Source: Clostridia bacterium (GTDB taxonomy: Bacteria; Bacillota; Clostridia; Christensenellales; CAG-138). Taken from it: 57,245 bases of DNA. A program made the position numbers and the translations under genes. Where the stretch lies: assembly GCA_017545535.1 (NCBI GenBank), contig JAFWMS010000025.1, positions 1 through 57,245 on the forward strand, in the 5' to 3' direction. Positions within the stretch are counted from its first letter, which is position 1, and each line of letters begins with the position of its first letter. Shown piece by piece: positions 1 to 6,939 of the stretch. The notes under the pieces are model-generated. The model was not told the origin of the DNA, made no database searches, and saw only the letters and a list, made by a program, of their open reading frames with translations.

Positions 1-92
1 CGCCGACGCCCACGCCGACGCCGACACCCACGCCCACGCCTACCCCCACGCCGACGCCCACGCCCACGCCCACGCCTACCCCCACGCCCACC
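1..92 (+). repeat. Hexanucleotide repeat encoding Pro-Thr linker
   Basis: Tandem imperfect repeat of CCCACG/CCGACG units in frame with the downstream gene, encoding (PT)n. It runs off the left edge. Such tracts can change length by replication slippage. Confidence 0.9.
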
Positions 93-1373
93 TTGACGGA
101 ACAGGTGGCCCGGATGCCCCAAAAGCAGTGGCTGGAATGGGGCATGCTGGTTTTGGTGGGGATCGCGGTGCTGGTGGCTGCGCTCGTTCTGATCCGCCGC
201 GCCAAGGGCAAGGGCGGAAGGATCGCCTTCGGGCTGATCGTGATGATCCTGCTGGCGCTGCTGGCCGGAGCCGGGTTCTGGTATCTGCATTACGTGGCCG
301 TGATCCCGCCGGAGCCCGTGGTAGAGGTAATCTCCACCCCCTCGGCGACGCCTACGCCGCCCACGCCCACGCCCACGCCCACAGTGGCGCCCACGGCGAC
401 CCCGTCACCAGAGCCCACGCCGGAGCCGACGCCCACGCCGGAGCCGACGCCCACGCCCACGCCGGACCCATATCCCTTCCTTGCCTATGGTGAACCGGAA
501 AAGGTGGAAGCCTTCGACAACGAGGGCGGCAAGTGGGTCTACCGGTCCGATATCCTGAGCGTGGATATTCGCCGGGAGGTCTATACGGTGTCGGAACTCC
601 TGGAGGTGGAGGTCCAGCAAAAAGTTTATACGGTGAACGGCGGTCGAGAGCAGGGACAACCCATCACCTACTACGTGGCTCATGTGTACACCAGGGATTT
701 CGATAGTTTTTACCCCACCTTTGCCACCAATCGAAAGAACGGTCTTTCCCGCTGCTGGCCCCAGGAGATGGCCCTTCGGTATAAGAGCGTGATCTGGTTC
801 ACCGGCGACAACCTGATTCAGGCCGAGGCCAGCGCCAAGGGGGCTCTAATCCGGGACGGCAGGGTATTCAGCAAGGCAAAGGCCTCCAACTGTATGGCCT
901 ATTATGCGGACACCATGACCTTCAAAGTCATTGACCGCAAGACCATGGACGCCCTCACCATCTGGGAGAGCGGCGCTCAGGACGTGTTCTCCTTCCCCCG
1001 GGGATCCGACCTCATCATGGAGGGACAGATCTCCTCCGGCGCCACCAACACCACCCAGCGGAACCCTCGCTGTGCCGTGGGCATGGTGGCCCCGGGCCAC
1101 TTCGTGGTAGTGGTGGCGGACGGTCGCCAGCCGGGGTACAGCATCGGATTTAAGCTCGTTGAGTTGGCGGATCTGCTGCGGAAAGAGGGCTGCGTGGAGG
1201 CCTTCAATCTGGATGGCGGCATCTCCACGGCCCTCTACTTCCTGGGCGTGAAGCTGAACCACCATCGGGACGAGGCCGGCACCGGCTCCGTAGCCGACTA
1301 CAAGCAGCGCACCCTGCCCGAGGGTCTGGCCTGGGGGTACTCGGACCTGTGCGGCACCTTCGGAGAGGAGTAG
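1..1373 (+). CDS. Phosphodiester glycosidase-domain membrane protein, 5' end outside window
   Basis: The frame is open to the left edge, so the N-terminus is missing; the TTG at 93 lies inside the frame and is not a convincing start. In order it encodes a Pro-Thr linker, two transmembrane helices separated by a short basic loop (about 126-300), a second Pro/Thr/Glu linker (about 330-470) and a globular C-terminal domain. That domain resembles the NAGPA/phosphodiester glycosidase family: a buried segment around 840-1010, then FNLDGGIS near 1203-1226, the family's signature NxDGG motif. Such domains hydrolyse phosphodiester-linked sugars, often on the envelope. The basic loop predicts it is cytoplasmic, so both linkers and the enzyme domain would lie outside. 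The substrate cannot be told. Family call is fairly sure; full architecture is unknown because of the edge. Confidence 0.8.
   Translation, partial: PTPTPTPTPTPTPTPTPTPTPTPTPTPTPTLTEQVARMPQKQWLEWGMLVLVGIAVLVAALVLIRRAKGKGGRIAFGLIVMILLALLAGAGFWYLHYVAVIPPEPVVEVISTPSATPTPPTPTPTPTVAPTATPSPEPTPEPTPTPEPTPTPTPDPYPFLAYGEPEKVEAFDNEGGKWVYRSDILSVDIRREVYTVSELLEVEVQQKVYTVNGGREQGQPITYYVAHVYTRDFDSFYPTFATNRKNGLSRCWPQEMALRYKSVIWFTGDNLIQAEASAKGALIRDGRVFSKAKASNCMAYYADTMTFKVIDRKTMDALTIWESGAQDVFSFPRGSDLIMEGQISSGATNTTQRNPRCAVGMVAPGHFVVVVADGRQPGYSIGFKLVELADLLRKEGCVEAFNLDGGISTALYFLGVKLNHHRDEAGTGSVADYKQRTLPEGLAWGYSDLCGTFGEE
343..471 (+). repeat. Second Pro-Thr/Glu linker repeat
   Basis: In-frame repeat of CCCACG and GAGCCGACG-like units encoding PT/EPTP repeats between the membrane hairpin and the glycosidase domain. 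Confidence 0.85.
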
Positions 1374-1385
1374 CCTCGCGCATCC

Positions 1386-1405
1386 GACAGCCTGTTCAGG
1401 CTGTC
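1386..1405 (+). other. Hairpin after glycosidase gene
   Basis: Perfect inverted repeat GACAGCCT-GTTC-AGGCTGTC thirteen bases after the stop codon. It lacks a T-run, so it may protect the 3' end or be a weak terminator. Confidence 0.5.
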
Positions 1406-1588
1406 AGCAAAGGATGGCAGAAGCCGTTTTCTCCGTGCCCGAGCTATAGTAAGCTATGCGAAGGGCCGGAAAAACGGCTAATTTGCGGCAAATCATAAGA
1501 AGAAATGGCGGTTTGCGCCATTTCATCCTGCCAGTGATATCCAGATTTCCCTTGCCGCAAATGGTCTGCCGCCTTTTTCGACAGCCTG

Positions 1589-1612
1589 TGCCCACCGTTC
1601 GGTGGGCATTTT
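1589..1612 (+). terminator. Probable intrinsic terminator
   Basis: TGCCCACC-GTTC-GGTGGGCA hairpin followed by TTTTC. It separates the glycosidase from the sigma factor gene. Confidence 0.55.
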
Positions 1613-1622
1613 CATATCCTGT

Positions 1623-1650
1623 GGGAACCTTTCGGGGCCTTAGGCCGTCT
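1623..1650 (+). promoter_or_regulatory. ECF-sigma-type promoter of the sigma/anti-sigma operon
   Basis: GGGAACC at 1623-1629 and CGTCT at 1646-1650, with 16 bases between GGAACC and CGTC. This matches the Bacillus SigM/SigX/SigW-type pattern (GGAAC...CGTC) and lies upstream of an ECF sigma gene, which suggests autoregulation. Confidence 0.65.
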
Positions 1651-1695
1651 TACGGGTAGAACGATCGTTCGAGACGAACAAAGAGAGGAAGAACA

Positions 1696-2166
1696 ATGAT
1701 CTCAAAAGATGCCTTTGCCCAGGAAGTGCGGACCCTGACCGACACGGCTTTTGCCGTTACGTACCTGATCCTGGGGAACAGTGCCGATTGCGAGGACGCT
1801 ATGAGCGAAGCGGTCCTCCGGGCCTATGAGAGCCGGGGGAAACTGAAGAAACGAGATAGCTTCCGGGCCTGGTTCATGCAGATCCTGCGGCACGAAGCCT
1901 ACAACGTGTTGCGCTGCCGGAAGCGGGTGCAGCCCGTGGAGCAGCTGCCGGAGGATCCGGCCCCGGAAGCGGACCATGCCGGGGAGCTGGACCTTCGCGC
2001 GGCCCTGCAGGAGCTCAACGAGGACCAGCGGACGGCCCTGCTCCTGCAGCAGGAGGGGTACGACCTCGCCGAGATCGGCCTGATCCTGGACGTGCCCGTG
2101 GGGACGGTGAAATCCCGCATCTCCCGAGCGAAGCAAATCTTGAGAGCGATCCTGGAGGAGGACTGA
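1696..2166 (+). CDS. ECF-family RNA polymerase sigma factor
   Basis: 156 residues, usual size for an ECF sigma factor. Region 2 spans about residues 25-80, including the promoter-melting segment around FRAWFMQILRHEAYNVLR. Region 4 spans about 100-153 and ends in a helix-turn-helix with the typical VPVGTVKSRISRAKQ. The ATG follows AGAGAGGAAG. The next gene begins one base after the stop, so the two are translationally coupled, as is usual for an ECF sigma factor and its membrane anti-sigma partner. The upstream GGAACC-N16-CGTC promoter suggests it drives its own operon. The signal sensed is not visible; known relatives respond to envelope stress. Confidence 0.9.
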   Translation: MISKDAFAQEVRTLTDTAFAVTYLILGNSADCEDAMSEAVLRAYESRGKLKKRDSFRAWFMQILRHEAYNVLRCRKRVQPVEQLPEDPAPEADHAGELDLRAALQELNEDQRTALLLQQEGYDLAEIGLILDVPVGTVKSRISRAKQILRAILEED

Positions 2167-2167
2167 T

Positions 2168-3559
2168 ATGAAAAAGAAAAACTATTGTGTGCGGGACGTG
2201 ATTCCCGACACGCCGGATACCTTCTATGATGCGGTGGAGCGGAGCCTCGCTTCCTGCCGCGACGAACGGCAGGAGCGGGCCTTTACCGGCCTCCGGCTTC
2301 CGAGAAAGTGGATGCTGCCCCTGGTGGCGGCCCTGGTGCTGCTGGTGGCCGGGACGGCGGTGGCCGCAGGGATGTGGCTCAGGGAGAACTATTCCCCCAC
2401 CAGCTATATGGAGACCGCCAAGGAGAAGCGAGAGGAGCAGGGCAAGACCATCCCCGACGTGGAGCAGGCCATCGCCTCCGCCGCCCCGAAGACGGGGGAC
2501 TATACCTTCGTCATGCTGCCGGAGCTCGAGGACGCCCAGGTGCTGGACGATTTTCGGGTGAAGATGGGCCAGCCCAAGTACAATGAAGCGGACTGGGCCT
2601 GGATCAAGGACATCAAACCTGAGGTGGAGGAGGTGCTGATCGACGGCCGGACGCTGGCTTTCAACATCCGCCTGAACACCGACCACGCCAAAGCCTTCGC
2701 CTGGCCGGACGTGGAAGGCCAGTGGGTGGACGCCCTGGTGGACAACATCAGCTTCCGCAAGGAAGGGGACAGCATGGCCTACCCCATCGTGTCGAGCGGC
2801 GGAGGCGTCAACCCCAACATGGGCACCGATAGCTGGGCCACCCTGTACACCGACGTGATCCTGGACCAGCAGGACGTGACCTTCCCCACCGAGGGCAGGG
2901 TGGAGCTGACCGTGGAGATCGGCATCAGGGACGCCCGGGTGGAGGATCTCGCGCCCATCGGGAACGTGGCGAAGCTCTACTACACCTTCTCCTTCGACGC
3001 GGCGGCGGGCACGGAGGTGGCCCCGGCGCAGGTCACGGAGCGGAAGCTTTCCGGCAGCTATGTGCTGACCGTGGACGATTGGACCGATCCCGACAAGCCC
3101 CGCATGTACAACCGGCGGGTGAGCCTGGACGGCGTGGCCCTCAAAGAGGAGATCCGCTATCGGCAGACGGGCGTGTATGTGACCTACACCGTGAAGGAAG
3201 CCCCCACGGATTGGGCCGAGGCTATGAAAAGCTCCCTGCTCTATCCCAACCGGGAGGGCAAGTGGCACGGCCTGTACATCGAGTACCGCATCGGCCAGGA
3301 GGGCGAGTGGCTCCCGGTGGGCCATGAGAACTGGGGCAAATTCGGCGAGAACACGGTGATCCTGCCCATCTTCCCCTCGGAGTACGGGAAGGCAAAGGCG
3401 GAGGGCGTCACCCTCCGGATGACGGAATACTACGGCACCGCCCTCAACGGTACCCCCATTGGCGAGGACTGGACCATGGACATCCCCGCGGGTTCCATGA
3501 CCTGGAACTTTGATCTGGCAGCGCAGGAGCTGATGACGATCGAGCTGCCCTTGCCCTAA
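2168..3559 (+). CDS. Membrane-anchored anti-sigma-like protein (DUF4179-like)
   Basis: 463 residues: a cytoplasmic N-terminal segment of about 48 residues, one transmembrane helix at about 49-70, and a large extracytoplasmic region rich in beta-strand-like sequence. This layout (short cytoplasmic sigma-binding segment, one helix, large outer sensor) is that of DUF4179-type partners of ECF sigma factors in Bacillota. It starts one base after the sigma stop codon (TGATATG), so the pair is surely one operon. No zinc-binding HxxxCxxC anti-sigma motif is seen, so the sigma-binding mode is inferred from position and topology only. It could alternatively be a surface effector rather than the anti-sigma factor. 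Confidence 0.65.
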   Translation: MKKKNYCVRDVIPDTPDTFYDAVERSLASCRDERQERAFTGLRLPRKWMLPLVAALVLLVAGTAVAAGMWLRENYSPTSYMETAKEKREEQGKTIPDVEQAIASAAPKTGDYTFVMLPELEDAQVLDDFRVKMGQPKYNEADWAWIKDIKPEVEEVLIDGRTLAFNIRLNTDHAKAFAWPDVEGQWVDALVDNISFRKEGDSMAYPIVSSGGGVNPNMGTDSWATLYTDVILDQQDVTFPTEGRVELTVEIGIRDARVEDLAPIGNVAKLYYTFSFDAAAGTEVAPAQVTERKLSGSYVLTVDDWTDPDKPRMYNRRVSLDGVALKEEIRYRQTGVYVTYTVKEAPTDWAEAMKSSLLYPNREGKWHGLYIEYRIGQEGEWLPVGHENWGKFGENTVILPIFPSEYGKAKAEGVTLRMTEYYGTALNGTPIGEDWTMDIPAGSMTWNFDLAAQELMTIELPLP

Positions 3560-3566
3560 ATGAACT

Positions 3567-3604
3567 AAAAAAATGCGGCGCGGAAGCAGCTTCCGCGCCG
3601 TCAT
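3567..3604. terminator. Bidirectional terminator between convergent genes
   Basis: 11-bp perfect stem CGGCGCGGAAG-CAG-CTTCCGCGCCG (3576-3600). The A7 run on its left becomes a T7 run for the minus-strand L,D-transpeptidase; the plus-strand side has a weaker T-rich tail. Confidence 0.9.
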
Positions 3605-3615
3605 TCGTTTTGGAT

Positions 3616-4722
3616 TCAATCATTAAACCATTCCGGGTATATCTCCCGATACGGGTTCTCCGGATCAGGGTCCGTGGGGTCCCAGCCCAGGGTCTGGTCC
3701 TTGTTCATGTAGGGTTCGGCATAGATGAGGGCCGGGGCGGCGGGGGCCGCGGGGCCGGCGTCCGTGGTGACGAAGACCTTGGTGCCCCACTTGCAGTTGT
3801 TGTAGATCCAGTAGGCGTCCCCCACCAGCAGCCGCACGCAGCCGTGGGAGGCGGGGCTGCCCAGCAGTTCGTATTCCGCGATCAGCATCTGCTTTTTGCC
3901 GTACTTCTGGAACTTGCGGTATTCGCCGCCGATGGGCACGGTGTGGAACAGATAGTGTCCCCGAAAACGGCAGGCGTACTGGGCGTAGACCATGATGCCG
4001 TTCATCTTGGTCATGGCCTTGTATTTGTAGCGACTATAGATGTAATGCAGCCCAAGGGGCGTCTGATGCTCATCGTCCGAAGCGGAACAGATCATGATCC
4101 GCTCCACGGCCCAATCCCCGTCCCGGGCGATGAAGCAGACCACGCTTTGGCTGCCCAGATACACCGTGAGCCACCGGTCCCCGTCCTTCTTGGGAGGCTT
4201 TTCGGGGGCGTAGGGGGAAAGGGTGAAGCGGGCGATGGGCTGGGCCGGGGTACCGTAGGCCGGGTCCGTCTCTGGCTCCGAGGGATAGAAACCCAACTGT
4301 TTTTCACCGAAGCTGCCGAAGCGCAGATACTCCTTCGTGTTCTTGTTTTGATAGAGGCCCGGCGTCACCTCCACGAGGACCGTTTTGAGCCGCAACTCCG
4401 GATCCGGCGTGGCCGGCAAAAAGGTAGGTGTAGGCGTGGGCGTAGGTGTAGGTGTAGGCGTGGGCGTACAAGTCGGGGCGGCCGAAGGCTCAATCGTTGG
4501 CGTATAGGTCGCCCTCAGTTTGGACGTTCCGCCAGAACTCGGGAGAGTTTCTTCGCTTCGCTCGGAAACATCTTTTGACGTGGGCTTTTCTGTTGGCGCA
4601 GGGGTGAGGGTCGGCGCCAACGTGGGCGCAGGAGCGTCCGCCGTCTCCGCCGGCCGGCAGCCCAGCCACAGGCAGAGAAGGAGCAGCAGCGCCCAGCATG
4701 CGGTTTTTCGGGATCGGGTCAT
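3616..4722 (-). CDS. L,D-transpeptidase (YkuD family) with Pro-Thr linker
   Basis: 368 residues. An N-terminal signal sequence (about 8-22) ends in LGC, a poor but possible lipobox. A Pro/Thr-rich linker of about 75 residues follows, then a C-terminal YkuD domain. The catalytic signature SHGCVRL is present at about residues 290-297, giving the His and nucleophile Cys of the family. The enzyme would form 3-3 peptidoglycan cross-links or attach proteins to the wall outside the cell. The linker is encoded by the same GCCCACG-type hexanucleotide repeat as in other surface proteins of this window. It ends against a strong terminator shared with the convergent anti-sigma gene. Family call is secure; which cross-link it makes is not known. 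Confidence 0.88.
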   Translation of the reverse strand: MTRSRKTACWALLLLLCLWLGCRPAETADAPAPTLAPTLTPAPTEKPTSKDVSERSEETLPSSGGTSKLRATYTPTIEPSAAPTCTPTPTPTPTPTPTPTFLPATPDPELRLKTVLVEVTPGLYQNKNTKEYLRFGSFGEKQLGFYPSEPETDPAYGTPAQPIARFTLSPYAPEKPPKKDGDRWLTVYLGSQSVVCFIARDGDWAVERIMICSASDDEHQTPLGLHYIYSRYKYKAMTKMNGIMVYAQYACRFRGHYLFHTVPIGGEYRKFQKYGKKQMLIAEYELLGSPASHGCVRLLVGDAYWIYNNCKWGTKVFVTTDAGPAAPAAPALIYAEPYMNKDQTLGWDPTDPDPENPYREIYPEWFND

Positions 4723-4742
4723 ATCCGAAGTATGGAATAAAA

Positions 4743-4772
4743 AACGCTTGCCTATGCGGCAAGCGCTTTTTT
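4743..4772. terminator. Intrinsic terminator of the ferredoxin gene
   Basis: CGCTTGCC-TATGC-GGCAAGCG stem (4745-4765) with a T-run on the minus side (TTTTTT) and CTTTTTT on the plus side. It lies 19 bases after the ferredoxin stop and just upstream of the L,D-transpeptidase start. Confidence 0.88.
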
Positions 4773-4783
4773 GTCAAAGGTGG

Positions 4784-4954
4784 TTACTCTGCCTTGGGGG
4801 CTCCCACGGGGCAGACATTGGCGCAGTTGCCGCACTCGATGCAGGCGTCGGCGTCGATGACGAAGATGCCGTCGCCCTCAGAGATGGCTTCCACGGGGCA
4901 CTCACTGGCGCAGGTGCCGCAGGCGATGCACTCATCGGTGATCTTGTATGCCAT
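4784..4954 (-). CDS. 2[4Fe-4S] ferredoxin, 56 residues
   Basis: A short gene encoding [20 protein letters not shown] at its start. Two CxxCxxCxxxCP clusters are complete: [12 protein letters not shown] and [12 protein letters not shown]. These bind two [4Fe-4S] clusters, and the length is that of clostridial 8Fe ferredoxins, which carry low-potential electrons in anaerobic metabolism. An excellent AAGGAGGT ribosome site (4963-4970) precedes the ATG. The promoter lies at 4986-5013 and a strong terminator follows, so it is a single-gene unit. It is divergent from ParB; no functional link is implied. Confidence 0.96.
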   Translation of the reverse strand: MAYKITDECIACGTCASECPVEAISEGDGIFVIDADACIECGNCANVCPVGAPKAE

Positions 4955-4985
4955 GTATGATTACCTCCTTACAGATTTTCAACTC

Positions 4986-5013
4986 ATTATATCATACGTC
5001 CCCCAAAATGCAA
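4986..5013 (-). promoter_or_regulatory. Sigma-A promoter of the ferredoxin gene
   Basis: Minus strand TTGCAT-N16-TATAAT with a perfect -10, 32 bases upstream of the ferredoxin ATG. Confidence 0.8.
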
Positions 5014-5147
5014 CAATCAGTTTTACGGCGACTTTGTAAACAAGTCGAAAAACCGAGAAGGGGGTCTACCTTTGGGACGGGCCTTTTTTTCGACAGGGGA
5101 CGGGTGATATGCTGAGCCTGAACGAGGGGAAAAGGAGGGGATGAGAG

Positions 5148-6011
5148 ATGAACGCGCCGTCCGTTTCCGGGGAACGGTCCATTTCGCCGCCCCGGCGGGA
5201 AATATCGCCGCCCAAGCGGGATATATCGCCGCCCAGGCGGGACATGGGGCGTACCCTGTTTTTGCTGCCCATCGACAGCATCCGGCCAAACCCCGACCAG
5301 CCCCGACGGGAATTCAGCCGGGAGGAGCTGCAGGAGCTGACCTTGAGCATCGCCCAGATCGGCCTCATTCAGCCCCTGACCGTCCGGCCCGGGGCGTCGG
5401 GGTACGTGCTCATCTGCGGGGAGCGGCGGCTCCGGGCCTGCCAGCTGCTGGGCCTGCGGGAGGTGCCCTGCATCGTGGAGCAGGTGACCGGGGAGCAAAG
5501 CGCTCTCATGGCCCTCATAGAGAACGTGCAGCGGTCGGATCTGTCCTTTTGGGAGGAGGCGGACGGGTATCGGCGGCTGCTGACGGTCTATGGCATCGAC
5601 CGGGAGGAGCTGTGCCGACGGCTGGGCAAGAGCCCGGCCTTCCTCTCCAACAAGCTCCGGCTGCTGAAGCTGTCGCCCGTGGTGCGGGAGGCGGCCCAGA
5701 GAGGAGGGCTTACGGAGCGGCATGCCCGGTGCCTGCTGTCCTTGTCGGACGAAGAGGCGCAGCTGCGGCTGGTGGACAGGATCGTAAAGGAGGGGCTGAG
5801 CGTGCGGCGGACGGAATCGCTGGTCGATCAGGCGGCGCCTCGACCTAAGCCATTCAGGGTGCTACGGCTCACGAAGGATTGCCGGCTGTTCCTCAACGGT
5901 CTCCATACGCTCCTCGACCAGCTCCGGCAGGCGGGCATGGACGCCCAGCTGGAGACGGAGCAGCGCGCGGACGGCCTGGACGTGACGATCCGGGTGAGGT
6001 TCAGCGAATAG
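5148..6011 (+). CDS. Orphan ParB/Spo0J/Noc-family DNA-binding protein with N-terminal peptide repeat
   Basis: 287 residues. An N-terminal tail (about 1-33) carries three 7-residue repeats of the form ISPP(R/K)R(D/E). The ParB nuclease-like/CTPase fold follows, with IRPNPDQPRREF, GERRLRA and IENVQRSDL, the family's CTP-binding and clamp motifs. A helix-turn-helix lies at about 135-200 and a short C-terminal domain ends the protein. ParB proteins load at parS and slide as CTP-dependent clamps in chromosome partition or nucleoid occlusion. No ParA or parS-like 16-mer is visible nearby, so this is an orphan, perhaps Noc-like. The ATG follows AAGGAGG at about 10 bases; M33 is an alternative start that would remove the repeats. 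Confidence 0.88.
   Translation: MNAPSVSGERSISPPRREISPPKRDISPPRRDMGRTLFLLPIDSIRPNPDQPRREFSREELQELTLSIAQIGLIQPLTVRPGASGYVLICGERRLRACQLLGLREVPCIVEQVTGEQSALMALIENVQRSDLSFWEEADGYRRLLTVYGIDREELCRRLGKSPAFLSNKLRLLKLSPVVREAAQRGGLTERHARCLLSLSDEEAQLRLVDRIVKEGLSVRRTESLVDQAAPRPKPFRVLRLTKDCRLFLNGLHTLLDQLRQAGMDAQLETEQRADGLDVTIRVRFSE
5181..5243 (+). repeat. Three 21-bp tandem repeats inside the ParB gene
   Basis: Units 5181-5201, 5202-5222 and 5223-5243, each of the form ATATCGCCGCCC(A/C)(A/G)GCGGGA, encoding the heptapeptide repeat. Expansion and contraction would be in frame. Confidence 0.92.
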
Positions 6012-6090
6012 AGGACAGGGGACGGGGGGCGAACGAAGGCCTTCCTGCCGCCACCTTGCCCCTTTTTGGCGTTCGTTGACAAGGGGACGG

Positions 6091-6119
6091 TTGCTTTTTG
6101 CGACGGGTAGCCGTATACT
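6091..6119 (+). promoter_or_regulatory. Promoter of the lyxose isomerase gene
   Basis: TTGCTT-N17-TATACT with a good -10, 30 bases before the chosen start. Confidence 0.6.
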
Positions 6120-6149
6120 GAGGTGAACGAACGCAAGGGGGATATGAAC

Positions 6150-6836
6150 ATGAAGCGATCCGAGATCAATCGGGCCCTCAAAGAGATGGAAGCCATGTGC
6201 GAGAAGGAGCATTGCTACCTGCCGCCCTTTTGCCATTTTACGCCGGAGGAGTGGCAAACGAAGGGCCGCGAGTACGACGAGGTCCGGGATTGCCAGCTGG
6301 GCTGGGACATCACGGATTACGGCAGGGGCGATTTCGACAAGCTGGGGCTGAGCCTCATCACCATCCGCAACGGCAACAGGGCCATGGCCGACAAGTACCC
6401 CAAGGTCTACGCCGAAAAGCTGCTGTACCTGAAGGAGGGCCAGTATTCCCCCAACCATTTCCATTGGTTCAAGACCGAGGACATCATCCACCGGGGCGGC
6501 GGCGTGTGCCTCATCCGGGTCTATAACTCTCTGTCCGACGAGAGCATCGACCGCGAGAATCCAGTGACCGTCAGCTGTGACGGCCGCAAATTCACCGTCC
6601 CCGCGGGCACCCTCATCCGCCTGACGCCGGGGGAGAGCATACACGTCCATCGGGGCCTCTACCACGACTTCCAGGTGGAGCCCGGCACCGGCCCGGTGCT
6701 GCTGGGCGAGGTCAGCCAAACCAACGACGACGAGCACGACAACCGCTTCGAGCCGCCCATGGGCCGCTTCCCCGCCATCGAGGAGGACGAGCCACCCTAT
6801 CGGCTCCTCTGCGGGGAGTACCCGGCGGCCAAATGA
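6150..6836 (+). CDS. D-lyxose ketol-isomerase family protein
   Basis: 228 residues, a cupin-fold sugar isomerase. The metal site pattern is present: NHFHWFKTED gives two His and a Glu, and HVHRGLYHDF supplies a later His. In the characterised E. coli family member these positions hold a divalent metal and interconvert D-lyxose and D-xylulose or D-mannose and D-fructose. The length matches the family (about 225-230). Start choice: AAGGGGG at 6136-6142 is too close to the ATG at 6144 and well spaced for the ATG at 6150; a GTG at 6123 is also in frame. Its own promoter and terminator make it a single-gene unit. Sugar specificity is inferred from the family. Confidence 0.85.
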   Translation: MKRSEINRALKEMEAMCEKEHCYLPPFCHFTPEEWQTKGREYDEVRDCQLGWDITDYGRGDFDKLGLSLITIRNGNRAMADKYPKVYAEKLLYLKEGQYSPNHFHWFKTEDIIHRGGGVCLIRVYNSLSDESIDRENPVTVSCDGRKFTVPAGTLIRLTPGESIHVHRGLYHDFQVEPGTGPVLLGEVSQTNDDEHDNRFEPPMGRFPAIEEDEPPYRLLCGEYPAAK

Positions 6837-6871
6837 CGACGGACAGCGCCGCACAGTCGTTTTCAATTGAG

Positions 6872-6910
6872 AAAGTCCGATCCGGCATGATACTGGATCG
6901 GACTTTTTTT
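6872..6910 (+). terminator. Intrinsic terminator after lyxose isomerase
   Basis: Perfect 12-bp stem AAAGTCCGATCC / GGATCGGACTTT (6872-6883, 6895-6906) running into T7. It lies between convergent genes. Confidence 0.92.
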
Positions 6911-6939
6911 CAACGGATTTAGGGAGTATCGCTTGCAGG

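Larger units (their letters stand above)
1374..1695. other. Gene-free stretch with hairpins and ECF promoter
   Basis: No convincing gene. It holds a perfect 8-bp hairpin just after the glycosidase stop (1386-1405), a hairpin with arms GAAATGGC/GCCATTTC (about 1505-1527), a terminator-like hairpin (1589-1612) and an ECF-type promoter (1623-1650). Confidence 0.7.

Noticed and set aside
2015..3619. 534-codon frame on the minus strand opposite the anti-sigma gene
   Set aside because: It mirrors the plus-strand gene, has His/Gly/Arg-rich composition typical of an antisense frame in GC-rich DNA, no ribosome site and no recognisable domain.
5141..5848. 235-codon frame overlapping parB in another frame
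   Set aside because: Gly/Ala/Arg-rich out-of-frame product; the ParB frame has all family motifs and a good ribosome site.
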